Assembly (NCBI GenBank): GCA_900469445.1
Contig: UBXM01000044.1
Coordinates: 1-64,000 of the forward strand
Length of the DNA stretch: 64,000 nucleotides
Source: Hyphomicrobiales bacterium
GTDB lineage: Bacteria; Pseudomonadota; Alphaproteobacteria; Rhizobiales; Rhizobiaceae
Direction of reading: 5' to 3'
Below the pieces are notes generated by a model. It ran no database searches. It had not been told where the DNA came from and was given only the letters and a program-made list of their open reading frames with translations. Both the position numbers and the translations under genes were made by a program. Positions 44,401 through 52,047 of the stretch are shown here, piece after piece (position 1 is the first letter of the stretch; each line of letters opens with the position of its first letter).

Positions 44401-45258
44401 GTCGATATCGACAACGACCATCTTTGCCGCGCGGCGGGTCGTGCCGCCGGACTTGATCGCGCCGGCTGCCCGGTCACCGATCTTGAGGAAGCTCATCAGG
44501 CCGGAAGAACGGCCGCCGCCGGAAAGCTTTTCGCCTTCGCCGCGAAGATGGGAGAAGTTGGAGCCGGTGCCGGAACCATACTTGAACAGACGTGCCTCGC
44601 GAACCCACAGGTCCATGATGCCGCCTTCGTTGACCAGGTCGTCACCGACGGACTGGATGAAGCAGGCATGCGGCTGCGGATGCTCATAGGCCGACTTGGA
44701 CTTGGTCAGCTTGCCGGTGAAGGGGTCAACATAGAAGTGGCCCTGGCCGGGGCCGTCAATGCCATAGGCCCAATGCAGGCCGGTATTGAACCACTGAGGG
44801 GAGTTCGGCGCAACGCGCTGGGTGGCGAGCATATAGGCAAGCTCGTCCATGAAGGCGGCCGCGTCTTCTTCGGAGGTGAAATAGCCACCTTTCCAGCCCC
44901 AATAGGTCCAGGTGCCGGCAAGGCGCGTAAAGACCTGGCGCGCATCGGTTTCGGGACCGTACTGCTCTTCCTTTGGCAGATCCTTCAGCGCCTTTTCATC
45001 GGCAACCGAGCGCCACAGGAAGGAAGGAACGTCGTTTTCCTCGACCTTCTTCAAAAACTTAGGAACGCCGGCCTTGCGGAAATATTTCTGCGCCAGAACG
45101 TCGGTTGCAACCTGGGAAAACTGCGACGGCACGTCGATATCGGCCAGCCGGAAGACGATGGAACCATCCGGATTGCGGATCTCGCTGGTCGCCTTGCGGA
45201 ATTCGATTTCCCCATAGGCGCCTGTCTCAGGCTTCGTGAAACGACGTTCGATGCGCAT
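41443..45258 (-). CDS. nrdJ: B12-dependent (class II) ribonucleotide reductase
   Basis: The 1271-residue enzyme reduces ribonucleotides to deoxyribonucleotides using adenosylcobalamin. The N-terminal region begins MRIERRFTKPETGAYGEIEF. The large alpha domain has the typical NPCSEYMFLDDTACNLASLN segment, and the C-terminal tail ends with a Cys-rich motif (CSECQNF, CEKCDTCGATSGCS) that may relay electrons. It is the usual sole aerobic/anaerobic reductase of many rhizobia. Two NrdR boxes lie about 110-155 bp upstream. Confidence 0.97.
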   Translation of the reverse strand: MRIERRFTKPETGAYGEIEFRKATSEIRNPDGSIVFRLADIDVPSQFSQVATDVLAQKYFRKAGVPKFLKKVEENDVPSFLWRSVADEKALKDLPKEEQYGPETDARQVFTRLAGTWTYWGWKGGYFTSEEDAAAFMDELAYMLATQRVAPNSPQWFNTGLHWAYGIDGPGQGHFYVDPFTGKLTKSKSAYEHPQPHACFIQSVGDDLVNEGGIMDLWVREARLFKYGSGTGSNFSHLRGEGEKLSGGGRSSGLMSFLKIGDRAAGAIKSGGTTRRAAKMVVVDIDHPDIEEYINWKVKEEQKVAALVTGSKIVAKHLKAIMKACVNCEGSEDDCFDPTKNPALKREIRAAKKDLVPENYVKRVIQFAQQGYKDLEFKTYDTDWDSEAYLTVSGQNSNNSVSLKDDFLRAVENDGEWNLTARKDGKVMKTLKAKDLWEQISYAAWASADPGIHFNTTMNDWHTSPAGGPIRGSNPCSEYMFLDDTACNLASLNLLQFKDKATKNIAIADYEHAVRLWTVVLEVSVMMAQFPSKEIAELSYQYRTLGLGYANIGGFLMSSGIPYDSKEGRAIAGSLTAIMTGIAYATSAEIASELGPFPNFAPNRESMLRVMRNHRRAAYGETTGYEQLSVDPVPLYHDENPDQTLAIHAKAAWDKALELGEKHGYRNAQTTVIAPTGTIGLVMDCDTTGIEPDFALVKFKKLAGGGYFKIINRAVPDALRSLGYSESQIAEIEAYAVGHGNLNQAPGINPGTLKAKGFSDEKIAAINDATKAAFDIKFVFNQWTLGADFLKETLKVTDEQLADMSFNLLEHVGFSKKDIEAANVHVCGAMTLEGAPFLKDEHLAVFDCANPCGKIGKRYLSVESHIRMMAAAQPFISGAISKTINMPNEATVEDCGAAYMLSWKLALKANALYRDGSKLSQPLNASLIDEDDAEDAIEELVQAPTAAQAVQITEKIVERVIERVTREREKLPNRRQGYTQKANVGGHKVYLRTGEFGDGRIGEIFIDMHKEGAAFRAMMNNFAIAISLGLQYGVPLEEYVEAFTFTKFEPAGIVTGNDAIKNATSILDYVFRELAVSYLGRHDLAHVDTSDFSNTALGKGIKEGKTQLVSTGWTRGYKPTLIQGGQAAGGSEAKGSATAAPARASASVTSIAGNTARKLEPAVAISTSEIVAFKRDYEERAKELAEEIAEDVVNDVVSEEKQVATALFSDKAEADAAAAKSEAKKVEADRRMKSIMQGYTGNMCSECQNFTMVRNGTCEKCDTCGATSGCS

Positions 45259-45365
45259 TGCCTCTAGTCCCTCATCCTTTGGCGCCGAAAAGGCGCACGT
45301 GTTCGATGCGGCCGCTCTCCATCATGGGCAGCCGGCTGAAATGTCATCCAGACTCATTGGATGTC

Positions 45366-45413
45366 TATATGTATATTGTGCTGAATGATGGCTGCCAACA
45401 CTAAATATAGTAT
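45366..45413 (-). promoter_or_regulatory. Two NrdR boxes upstream of nrdJ
   Basis: ACACTAAATATAGTAT (45398-45413) matches the NrdR consensus at about 14 of 16 positions. A second, weaker site whose half ATATTGTG is well conserved covers 45366-45381. Start-to-start spacing is 32 bp, three helical turns, as in known NrdR operators. NrdR represses ribonucleotide reductase genes when dATP is high. Confidence 0.75.
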
Positions 45414-46005
45414 TAACAACACGTTTATGCCAGCTCAATCATCGTCTTGGCAGCATTTTTTGAGCGCACGAAAACCCGCCGCCCGGCGGTCTGTCAAAAC
45501 ACGCCCTGCGCTTGATTGTTTCCATCAAACTCGAAAAGAACCGGCCTCGTTAATTCCGGTCCAGGTTGCCGCCGCAACATGGGTTCATTCATGCGGCGAT
45601 GAGCTGATTCGGTCAAGCCGTAGTTCGTAGGAGTTTCTAAACCACAAGATATTGTGGCCGCTGCCTGTGGATAACGGGGAATAAAAAACTGCTAGGATTC
45701 TCAATTGCTTGGCGGCAATGGCTGAAGCTTGCGCGAGGCTTGCGGATTTGGATTATGGCGCGATCGGGGCAGATCGGGGGCGCTGGAAGCCCTTCCTGAA
45801 CGGGCTTTTTAGCTTTTGGCCATACCATATTGAGACATATGGGTAACACGACCCGCTAAATGACGAGCGGCCCGCCATCCTGTGGATGACGGGCCGGCTA
45901 TTGACATCAAAAAGGCAGGGCAAGGGATGCGTCAACGCATACCGTGAGATTGGTGCCTGCAACGGCTGTAGCCACTATCTGTTGTGGTCTGCAGCCCGCA
46001 ACGGC
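45414..46005. other. Intergenic stretch with orphan hairpins
   Basis: This stretch has no convincing gene. It holds CCACAA-GATA-TTGTGG at 45641-45656 and an exact DnaA box TGTGGATAA at 45666-45674. There are two direct GATCGGGG copies near 45758-45779, a terminator at 45787-45810, and a second hairpin at 45869-45895 (11 pairs with one mismatch). A small RNA around 45650-45815 is possible. I could not identify a known RNA family. Confidence 0.4.
45787..45810 (+). terminator. Orphan plus-strand terminator
   Basis: AAGCCC (45787-45792) and GGGCTT (45802-45807) pair with a 9-nt loop, followed by TTT and AGCTTTT. There is no plus-strand gene just upstream, so it could end an unannotated RNA. Confidence 0.55.
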
Positions 46006-46503
46006 TTAACCCCGATGTCCCTTGGCGATCGGCTCCTGATAGGTGAAGCCCATATCCCAGGGGAAATAGATCCAGGTATCCTGCGAAACTTCCGTCACGA
46101 ACGTATCGATCGTCGGCACACCGGAAGGTTTTGCATAGATGCAGGCGAAATGGGCTTTCGGCAGCATCTCGCGCACTTCCTTGGCCGTCTTGCCGGTATC
46201 GGTCAGGTCGTCGACAACCAGAATGCCTTCGCCGCCGTTTTCCGTCAGTTCGGGCGAAATGCCCTTGAGCAGCACCGTATCGCCCTGGTTGATATAATCA
46301 TGGCGCGTCGCGATGCAGACGGTATCGATCAGGCGGATATTCAGTTCGCGCGAGATGATCGCAGCCGGCACCAGGCCGCCGCGGGTGATGCAGACGATCG
46401 CCTTGAATTCCTGGCCAAGGCCGGAAAGACGCCATGAAAGCGCGCGGGTATCGCGGTGAAACTGGTCCCAGGAAACGGGAAATGCTTTTTCGGGAAGAGA
46501 CAT
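46006..46503 (-). CDS. gpt: Xanthine phosphoribosyltransferase
   Basis: The 165-residue type I PRTase has the PRPP motif ILVVDDLTDTGKT (about 95-107) and the early ITRGGLVPAAI. It salvages xanthine, guanine and possibly hypoxanthine to nucleotides. The product begins MSLPEKAFPVSWDQFHRD. It is divergent from the acetyltransferase at 46677. Confidence 0.95.
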   Translation of the reverse strand: MSLPEKAFPVSWDQFHRDTRALSWRLSGLGQEFKAIVCITRGGLVPAAIISRELNIRLIDTVCIATRHDYINQGDTVLLKGISPELTENGGEGILVVDDLTDTGKTAKEVREMLPKAHFACIYAKPSGVPTIDTFVTEVSQDTWIYFPWDMGFTYQEPIAKGHRG

Positions 46504-46676
46504 AGGGTTCTGCCAAGTACTAGAGAGCTTCGTTGGCTCTCGCTAATAGCGGCAGATGCGGCAGGAAAGCAAGCGGGCCTTGTCCGATCGGCCCGCATTG
46601 CGGCCAGATATGGCCTTAATCCTCTGACAAGCGTGCCATGCCCATTTGCCAATCTATTCATAATGAGGAGTATTTG

Positions 46677-47270
46677 ATGGACGAACTGGAAAAAGCCGCC
46701 CGTGGATTGCTGTATGATGCGAATTACGATCCGGCCGTCCTCGAAAAGCGCAAGGCCGCAAAACGCGTGCTGCATCGGCTGAATGCCCTCTCTCCAGATG
46801 AGAACGAGGAGCGCGCGCAGCTGATCAGGGGACTGATGGGCCGGATCGGCAGAAACTTCGTCTTCGACGGCGCACTTCACTGCGATTACGGTTTCAACAT
46901 CGAGATCGGCGACGATTTCTACGCCAACGTCAATCTTGTCATCCTCGATGGCGCAAAGGTCACGATCGGCAACAATGTCTTCATCGCCCCGAATGTCGGC
47001 ATCTATACCGCCGGTCATCCGCTGGACGCCGGGCGCCGCAATGCCGGGCTGGAATATGCGCTTCCGATCACCATCGGCAACAATGTCTGGATCGGCGGCG
47101 GCGTCTCGATCATGCCGGGCGTCACCATCGGCGACGGCGTGGTGATCGGTAGCGGAGCTGTCGTCACGAAGGATATTCCACCGAATGTCGTCGCAGCCGG
47201 AAACCCGGCACGGGTGATCCGGGAGATCACGGCGGAAGACGCCAGGCGCGAAAAATTCGGCCGGAAATAA
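46677..47270 (+). CDS. Sugar O-acetyltransferase (Maa/NodL/LacA type)
   Basis: The 197-residue left-handed beta-helix enzyme has hexapeptide repeats (about 60-180) and the catalytic His in TAGHPLDAGRR. The N-terminal Maa domain DELEKAARGLLYDANYD is present. It uses acetyl-CoA on a sugar hydroxyl. NodL shares this plan, but no nod genes are nearby, so a maltose acetyltransferase role is as likely. GAGGAG precedes the ATG at 46677. Confidence 0.9.
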   Translation: MDELEKAARGLLYDANYDPAVLEKRKAAKRVLHRLNALSPDENEERAQLIRGLMGRIGRNFVFDGALHCDYGFNIEIGDDFYANVNLVILDGAKVTIGNNVFIAPNVGIYTAGHPLDAGRRNAGLEYALPITIGNNVWIGGGVSIMPGVTIGDGVVIGSGAVVTKDIPPNVVAAGNPARVIREITAEDARREKFGRK

Positions 47271-47289
47271 GCCTTCATGCGCAAGACCG

Positions 47290-47329
47290 CCGGCAGCGGC
47301 CGATAAGCCGCTGCCGGAACGGATTTTTC
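47290..47329. terminator. Terminator between acetyltransferase and USP genes
   Basis: Eleven perfect pairs (47290-47300 with 47307-47317) have a 6-nt loop. AACGGATTTTT follows on the plus strand, where it serves the acetyltransferase gene. It overlaps the 3' end of the convergent universal stress gene. Confidence 0.8.
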
Positions 47330-48167
47330 AGCGCGACAGCAGCGTCAGCGCCGTCATCGAATCGAGCAGGCTGCGCGTCACGCCGCCGAAGAACATTTCC
47401 CACCAGCGCGAATGCCCGTAACCGCCCATGACGAGAAGATCGATGCTTCTGTCGGCGAGGCGGTTCTCGATTGCTGCGGCCGGCGAGTTTCCGCCGCTAT
47501 CCTGTGTCGTCACCGTAACGGTGATGTCGTGGCGTGCAAGCGTTGCGGCAAGTTCGGTTCCGGCAAGTTCCGGGCTCCGGTCGCCGCGTTCCGGCGGATC
47601 GATGACCAGCACCTCCACCGAGGCGGCCTGCTTCAGCAGCGGCAGCGAATCGAACACGGCCCTTGCTGCCTCGCGCGAACCGTTCCAGGCAATCAGCACC
47701 CGCTCGATCGCTTTCGGTTGCTTCAGCGTATAGGGAACGAGCAGCATCGGTCTGCCGCTTTCGAACAGGAATGTTTCCAGATCGGCGCGATGGTCTGCCT
47801 GTGAAGGGCTGCTCTGGTTGGCGACGATCAGATCCGCTGTCCGCGCGACCTCCTGCACGGAACCGGACGCATAACCCGCCGCCATCATATAGCTGCGCCA
47901 TTCGGCCGAAAGTCCTTCGCGCGTCGTCTTCTGGCGAAAGATCTGCTCGATCGCCTGGGTTTCCCTCTGGGCGCTTTCCTGCAGGATCTCGATCGCTGCC
48001 GGATCGGGTATTTCCATCGGTGCGATCAGCGGCACGGCTGCCAGCGTTTCGGTATGAAGTCCCACGAGATGAGCGGAAAACTGCTCGGCGATCGCTATGG
48101 CGAAATCGGTGATCTGCGGCGCGTTCCGCTGCGTGTCGAGAACGGCAAGAACCGTCTTGTAGGACAT
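47328..48167 (-). CDS. Universal stress protein, tandem UspA type
   Basis: The 279-residue product has a first Usp half (about 1-145) and a second half with the ATP-loop pattern GGYGHSRWWEMFFGGVTRSLL near the C-terminus. The ATG at 48167 has GAGGAG at good spacing; the ATG at 48173 directly abuts it. Usp proteins bind nucleotides during stress. It is encoded 89 bp after the CinA-like gene on the same strand. Confidence 0.88.
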   Translation of the reverse strand: MSYKTVLAVLDTQRNAPQITDFAIAIAEQFSAHLVGLHTETLAAVPLIAPMEIPDPAAIEILQESAQRETQAIEQIFRQKTTREGLSAEWRSYMMAAGYASGSVQEVARTADLIVANQSSPSQADHRADLETFLFESGRPMLLVPYTLKQPKAIERVLIAWNGSREAARAVFDSLPLLKQAASVEVLVIDPPERGDRSPELAGTELAATLARHDITVTVTTQDSGGNSPAAAIENRLADRSIDLLVMGGYGHSRWWEMFFGGVTRSLLDSMTALTLLSR

Positions 48168-48256
48168 GGACATCTCCTCATTACCGGCTTCGTTTCAAGC
48201 CGTGTTCCCATAAGGTGGAGCCGCCGCGTCGCGGGTCAACGGGGGCTCGGCATGCA

Positions 48257-49042
48257 TCATGCATCCGCGGTGGGATTGGCCGAAATTCCCTGGCGGTCGA
48301 GCTCGGCAATCATTGCCGAAACGGCCTCGGCCGCCGCATCCAGCGGCTGCGCATCGCGGGCGCGCACAACGATTTCGGTCGAAAATTTCTTGCCGTCGAA
48401 ACGCGGATAGGAGCCGATGCTGGTATCCGGATGCGCCTTCTGGATATCGGCAAGCAATGTGCCGATGTCGCCCTCTCCATAGGGGCAGGAAACGGCGCGC
48501 GACAGCATCTTGATGCCCGTGCGCAAGGTCGGCAGAACATTGTCGACCATGGCCTGGAACACCTGCGGCACGCCGGCCATCACATGGACATTGCCGATGA
48601 CGAAACCGGGAGCCGTTGAGACCGGGTTGACGATATGTTTCGCCCCCTCTGGCATCCGCGCCATGCGCTGGCGGGCAGGGGTGAATTCCATCTCCCGGCG
48701 CTTGTACATGTCGGCAAGCAGCGTCATCGCGTCCGGATCGTAGATGCATTCGACACCGAAAGCCTTGGAAACGGCATCCGCGGTGATGTCGTCATGAGTC
48801 GGGCCTATCCCGCCCGAGGTAAAGATATAGTCGTAGCGCGTCCGCAACGCATTCAACGCCTCGACGATCGCATCCTCTTCGTCGGCCACGATGCGAACTT
48901 CCTTGAGGTCGATGGCCGACAGCGTCAGCATGTCGGCCAGATGTCCGATATTCTTGTCCTTGGTCCGCCCCGAAAGCAGTTCGTCGCCAATGGCAAGCAT
49001 GGCGGCAGTGACGATGACGGGGGAGGCGGACTGACTGGACAT
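48257..49042 (-). CDS. CinA/MoaB-like molybdopterin-binding protein
   Basis: The 261-residue product has the MoCF-biosynthesis fold: AMLAIGDELLSGRTKDKNIGHLAD, then FTSGGIGPTHDDITADAVSKAFG. Only the N-terminal CinA region is present; the C-terminal nicotinamide-nucleotide amidase domain is absent, as in the short rhizobial form. Database names include competence/damage-inducible protein A. The start at 49042 gives this core; the Shine-Dalgarno is weak. Confidence 0.88.
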   Translation of the reverse strand: MSSQSASPVIVTAAMLAIGDELLSGRTKDKNIGHLADMLTLSAIDLKEVRIVADEEDAIVEALNALRTRYDYIFTSGGIGPTHDDITADAVSKAFGVECIYDPDAMTLLADMYKRREMEFTPARQRMARMPEGAKHIVNPVSTAPGFVIGNVHVMAGVPQVFQAMVDNVLPTLRTGIKMLSRAVSCPYGEGDIGTLLADIQKAHPDTSIGSYPRFDGKKFSTEIVVRARDAQPLDAAAEAVSAMIAELDRQGISANPTADA

Positions 49043-49337
49043 GATGAGGCTCTCGCTTTCTGATGGTTGGACGTTAGTCCGCCTGCCGGGGAATGCAATC
49101 CGTTGAACATATTTGATGGAATACAAATTGCGGAAGATATTCGCGCATCGTTCAAAAATAATGGACAGTGCGTCTTGAGCCCATTGTCTGGCGCGCGGTG
49201 TCCGGCTCGGCTACCTTTTGGCCACACGCTTGTCACAGGGCAGATCGATGATCTTGGAGTTCTTGAAAAGAGTGCTCGCTGGAACACCTTCAGTAAGCGC
49301 GCAAACCGCTTCCACACCCGCAAAGGAAATGAAGAAA

Positions 49338-49937
49338 ATGACGAAAGTTCTGGTTCTCTATTATTCGTCCTATGGTCATATCGAGACGATGGCCTATGCG
49401 GCCGCTGAAGGCGCGAAGTCCGCCGGCGCCGAAGTGACCGTGAAGCGTGTTCCCGAACTGGTGCCGGAAGAGGTTGCCAAGTCCTCGCATTTCAAGCTCG
49501 ATCAGGCAGCCCCGATCGCAACCCCTGCAGAACTCGACCAGTATGATGCGATCATCGTCGGCGCCGGCACGCGTTTCGGCACGGTCGCCTCGCAGATGCG
49601 CAATTTCTGGGATCAGACGGGTGGCCTGTGGGCAAGCGGCAAGCTGGTCGGCAAGGTCGGCTCTGTCTTCACCTCGTCCGCCACGCAGCATGGCGGCCAA
49701 GAATCCACCATCCTCGGCTTCATCCCGACCCTGCTTCACCACGGCATGGCCGTCGTCGGCCTTCCCTATGCCTTCCAGGGGCAGATGGGTGTTGAAGCGG
49801 TCAAGGGCGGCTCGCCCTATGGCGCATCGACCATCACCGACGGCGACGGCTCGCGCCAGCCTTCCGAAGTCGAACTGGAAGCCGCAAGGTACCAGGGCGC
49901 GCATGTCGCCAGGATCGCAGCCAAGCTTTCTGCCTGA
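49338..49937 (+). CDS. wrbA: NAD(P)H:quinone oxidoreductase WrbA
   Basis: The 199-residue flavodoxin-like product has the FMN-binding segment LYYSSYGHIETMAYA at the start and GAGTRFGTVASQMRNFWDQTGGLW further on. It reduces quinones by two electrons, limiting oxidative stress. The ATG at 49338 matches the family start; an ATG at 49329 is also possible. The 295 bp upstream, shared with the divergent CinA-like gene, contain no other gene. Confidence 0.95.
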   Translation: MTKVLVLYYSSYGHIETMAYAAAEGAKSAGAEVTVKRVPELVPEEVAKSSHFKLDQAAPIATPAELDQYDAIIVGAGTRFGTVASQMRNFWDQTGGLWASGKLVGKVGSVFTSSATQHGGQESTILGFIPTLLHHGMAVVGLPYAFQGQMGVEAVKGGSPYGASTITDGDGSRQPSEVELEAARYQGAHVARIAAKLSA

Positions 49938-49965
49938 TCTCGATCGTACCTACGCCAGCGAAACA

Positions 49966-49998
49966 AAAAGGGAGCAGCGCCGCTGCTCCCTTTTCCAT
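49966..49998 (+). terminator. Terminator after wrbA
   Basis: Thirteen perfect pairs, AAAAGGGAGCAGC (49966-49978) with GCTGCTCCCTTTT (49982-49994), close a GCC loop. This is a strong terminator, potentially bidirectional. Confidence 0.9.
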
Positions 49999-50115
49999 TT
50001 TTGTCACAGATTTTGTCACAAACGGCACGGAATGCCGTCCATTTCCACCTGAACCTGGTATCGAAACGGGGAGGTGTGGTGCCGTTTAGCGTTCTATATC
50101 AAAGGTTTGAATGTC

Positions 50116-50200
50116 TGGTGCGGACGGCGGGGATCGAACCCGCATGACCAAGGCCGAGAGATTTTAAGTCTCTTGCGTCTACCAGTTTCGCCACGTCCGC
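50116..50200 (-). tRNA. tRNA-Leu (anticodon UAA)
   Basis: A full cloverleaf is readable on the minus strand: acceptor GCGGACG/CGTCCGC, D arm with GGTAGAC, anticodon stem AGAGA/TCTCT around loop CTTAAAA, and a class II variable arm. The T arm is GCGGGTTCGATCCCCGC, and CCA is encoded at 50116-50118. The anticodon TAA reads UUA and UUG leucine codons. Confidence 0.97.
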
Positions 50201-50339
50201 TTGGGTCTTGCTTTTCAGGTAGATAGACGATTCCGTCAAGCTCAGCTTTGCAAAACTGGGTGCACAGTTTGCAAGATCGGCGATTTTGCATCTCCGGGCA
50301 ACGGCGCTGCAGGCGGGGGAAGTCCGACAGAACAGGAAA

Positions 50340-50369
50340 AGAGGCCGGCGCTCCGCTGCGCCAGCCTCT
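50340..50369 (-). terminator. Terminator after the DUF3597 gene
   Basis: AGAGGC and GGCGC arms pair with GCGCC and GCCTCT (50340-50351 with 50358-50369, one mismatch). On the minus strand TTTTCC follows. It lies 25 bp past the DUF3597 stop. Confidence 0.75.
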
Positions 50370-50394
50370 CTTCATGACATGATCGCGGCCTGTT

Positions 50395-50829
50395 TCAGTC
50401 GAGAAGGTCCGCCGGCACCTTGCCGCCGTTTTCCGACAGTTTCTTCATCAGCGCCTTGTGAAGCCACATGTTCATCTTGGCGGAATCGCCCGTGTCACCC
50501 GTATAGCCCAGTTCGGCGGCAAGCTCCTTGCGTTCGGCAAGGCTGGCATCCATGCCGAGCGCCTTCATCAGGTCGACGATCGAGTGGCGCCAGTCGAGTT
50601 TCTGGCCGCTCTGTTTGACCGCCGCATCGAGGATGGGTGCGACATCGACCGCTGCCGCTGCCGGCTGGCTTGCGGCGGGCGCCGAGGTCGATGTGGCTGA
50701 CGGCGCCGGTGCCGAAGGAGCGGGGGAGGCGGATGGCGACGGCTGAGAAGCCGGAGGAGGCGCGGGATTTTCCGCCGCTGCCGCCGGATGGCCGAAAATC
50801 GCATTCTTGATCTTGCTGAAGATGCTCAT
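50395..50829 (-). CDS. DUF3597 domain protein
   Basis: The 144-residue product starts MSIFSKIKNAIFG. A Pro/Ala/Ser-rich linker (about 15-60) follows, and then the DUF3597 domain with DWRHSIVDLMKALGMDASLAERKELAAELGY. The N-terminal part is similar to LysM-associated small proteins of rhizobia. The function is unknown. Confidence 0.88.
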   Translation of the reverse strand: MSIFSKIKNAIFGHPAAAAENPAPPPASQPSPSASPAPSAPAPSATSTSAPAASQPAAAAVDVAPILDAAVKQSGQKLDWRHSIVDLMKALGMDASLAERKELAAELGYTGDTGDSAKMNMWLHKALMKKLSENGGKVPADLLD

Positions 50830-51002
50830 GAGGTCCTCTCCTCTGGGTTAGACACGGGAGGAATTAGGGCGGTCGATACGCGAGGAAATGCCCAGCATTT
50901 TAAGAAATTCGCATAGTCCTCACGAGCGTTGCCGCGGATGTGCCGGTTGACGCGCAAGAAGCGAATTCTATCTCCGTCTCTCCACGAGGGAGGAAAGTGT
51001 TG

Positions 51003-51902
51003 ATGGTTCGGAAGGTGTTGTTTCTTCTGCTGGTTCTCTTCGCCGGCTCTGCGGCGCATGCGGAAGGCACGGTCAAGGAAGGTCAGTTCATGGCCAGCCG
51101 CATCCTTGGCAAGAATGTCGAATTCACGCTCTATCTGCCGCCAGGTTATGGCCGCGACGAGAGGCGTTATCCGGTCATCTATCTCATGCATGGCGGCGGC
51201 GATGGCCAGAACCAGGACTGGTATCGTTTCGGCAATGCCAACCTTGTCTTCGATCGGCTGATCGAAAGCGGCGAGGTGCCGCCCTTCATCGCCGTGACGC
51301 CCGAGGGTCGTCGTGACGACGCCAACAAGTTCAACACCTATTATATGAACGATGCCGACGGCCAATATCTGTGGCAGGACATGTTTGTGAAGGAATTCAT
51401 TCCCCATGTGGAAAAGACCTTCCCCGTCCTTGCCGGCAAGAAGTCGCGCGGCATTCTCGGCCTCTCCATGGGTGGTTATGCCGCCATGGCCTTCTCGCTG
51501 AAATATCCCGATCTTTTCGCCGGCGCCGCCGCTTTGAGCGCGGCTTTCCGCACCGACCAGCAGATCGTCGACATGGATCAGGCCGGTTATGATCGCCGCT
51601 ACGGCAAGGCCTGGGGCGTGGGGCTCGCTGCCCGAGACCGTCTCAACCAGCCCTATTACGCCAACAGCGTGCTCGATCTCGTCGACAAGACGCCGGTAGA
51701 TGATATCAAGAAGACCGAACTTTATATCGACTGCGGCTCCTACGACGATTTCTTCGTCGGCAATGCCGAACTGACTCTGAAGCTGCAGAAGCTCGAAGTC
51801 CCGCATCATTTCATGGCCCGCGAAGGCGGTCACGACTGGACCTATTGGCGCACCGGTCTGCCGCAGGCGACCATCTTTCTCGGCCGGGTTTTCCATCAAT
51901 AA
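51003..51902 (+). CDS. Secreted esterase, alpha/beta-hydrolase fold
   Basis: The product is 299 residues from the ATG at 51003 with GGAGGAAAG upstream. A signal peptide ends near AAHA/EG. The esterase D-like core has YLMHGGGDGQNQDWY, the nucleophile motif GLSMGGYAAM, and the His in REGGHDWTYWR near the C-terminus. It resembles PF00756 putative esterases acting in the periplasm. The substrate is not known. Confidence 0.88.
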   Translation: MVRKVLFLLLVLFAGSAAHAEGTVKEGQFMASRILGKNVEFTLYLPPGYGRDERRYPVIYLMHGGGDGQNQDWYRFGNANLVFDRLIESGEVPPFIAVTPEGRRDDANKFNTYYMNDADGQYLWQDMFVKEFIPHVEKTFPVLAGKKSRGILGLSMGGYAAMAFSLKYPDLFAGAAALSAAFRTDQQIVDMDQAGYDRRYGKAWGVGLAARDRLNQPYYANSVLDLVDKTPVDDIKKTELYIDCGSYDDFFVGNAELTLKLQKLEVPHHFMAREGGHDWTYWRTGLPQATIFLGRVFHQ

Positions 51903-52047
51903 CGGCGCGCGATCGGCAGCCCTTGGCGGCTGCCGATCGCGTGTCAGCGGAAACGGGGAACGGAAAGGCGGCAAAACGGACTTGGTCTTCCTCCGCCTGC
52001 TGTGGCATAGCGGGGAAAATCTTGATGATCCGTGGATGGTTTAAGTG

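Noticed and set aside
42001..45267. A 1088-codon open frame on the plus strand opposite nrdJ
   Set aside because: It is antisense to a complete well-conserved enzyme, has no family signature, and is typical of long shadow frames in high-GC coding DNA.
45650..45815. Possible 6S RNA or tRNA
   Set aside because: No long closing stem and bulge typical of 6S RNA and no cloverleaf could be folded by eye; kept only as an unassigned RNA candidate.
46677..47270. Call as nodL within a symbiosis region
   Set aside because: The fold is shared by Maa and LacA; there is no other nod, nif or fix gene in the window.
50826..51974. Long minus-strand frame opposite the esterase gene
   Set aside because: It mirrors the esterase gene in another frame and has no recognisable motif.
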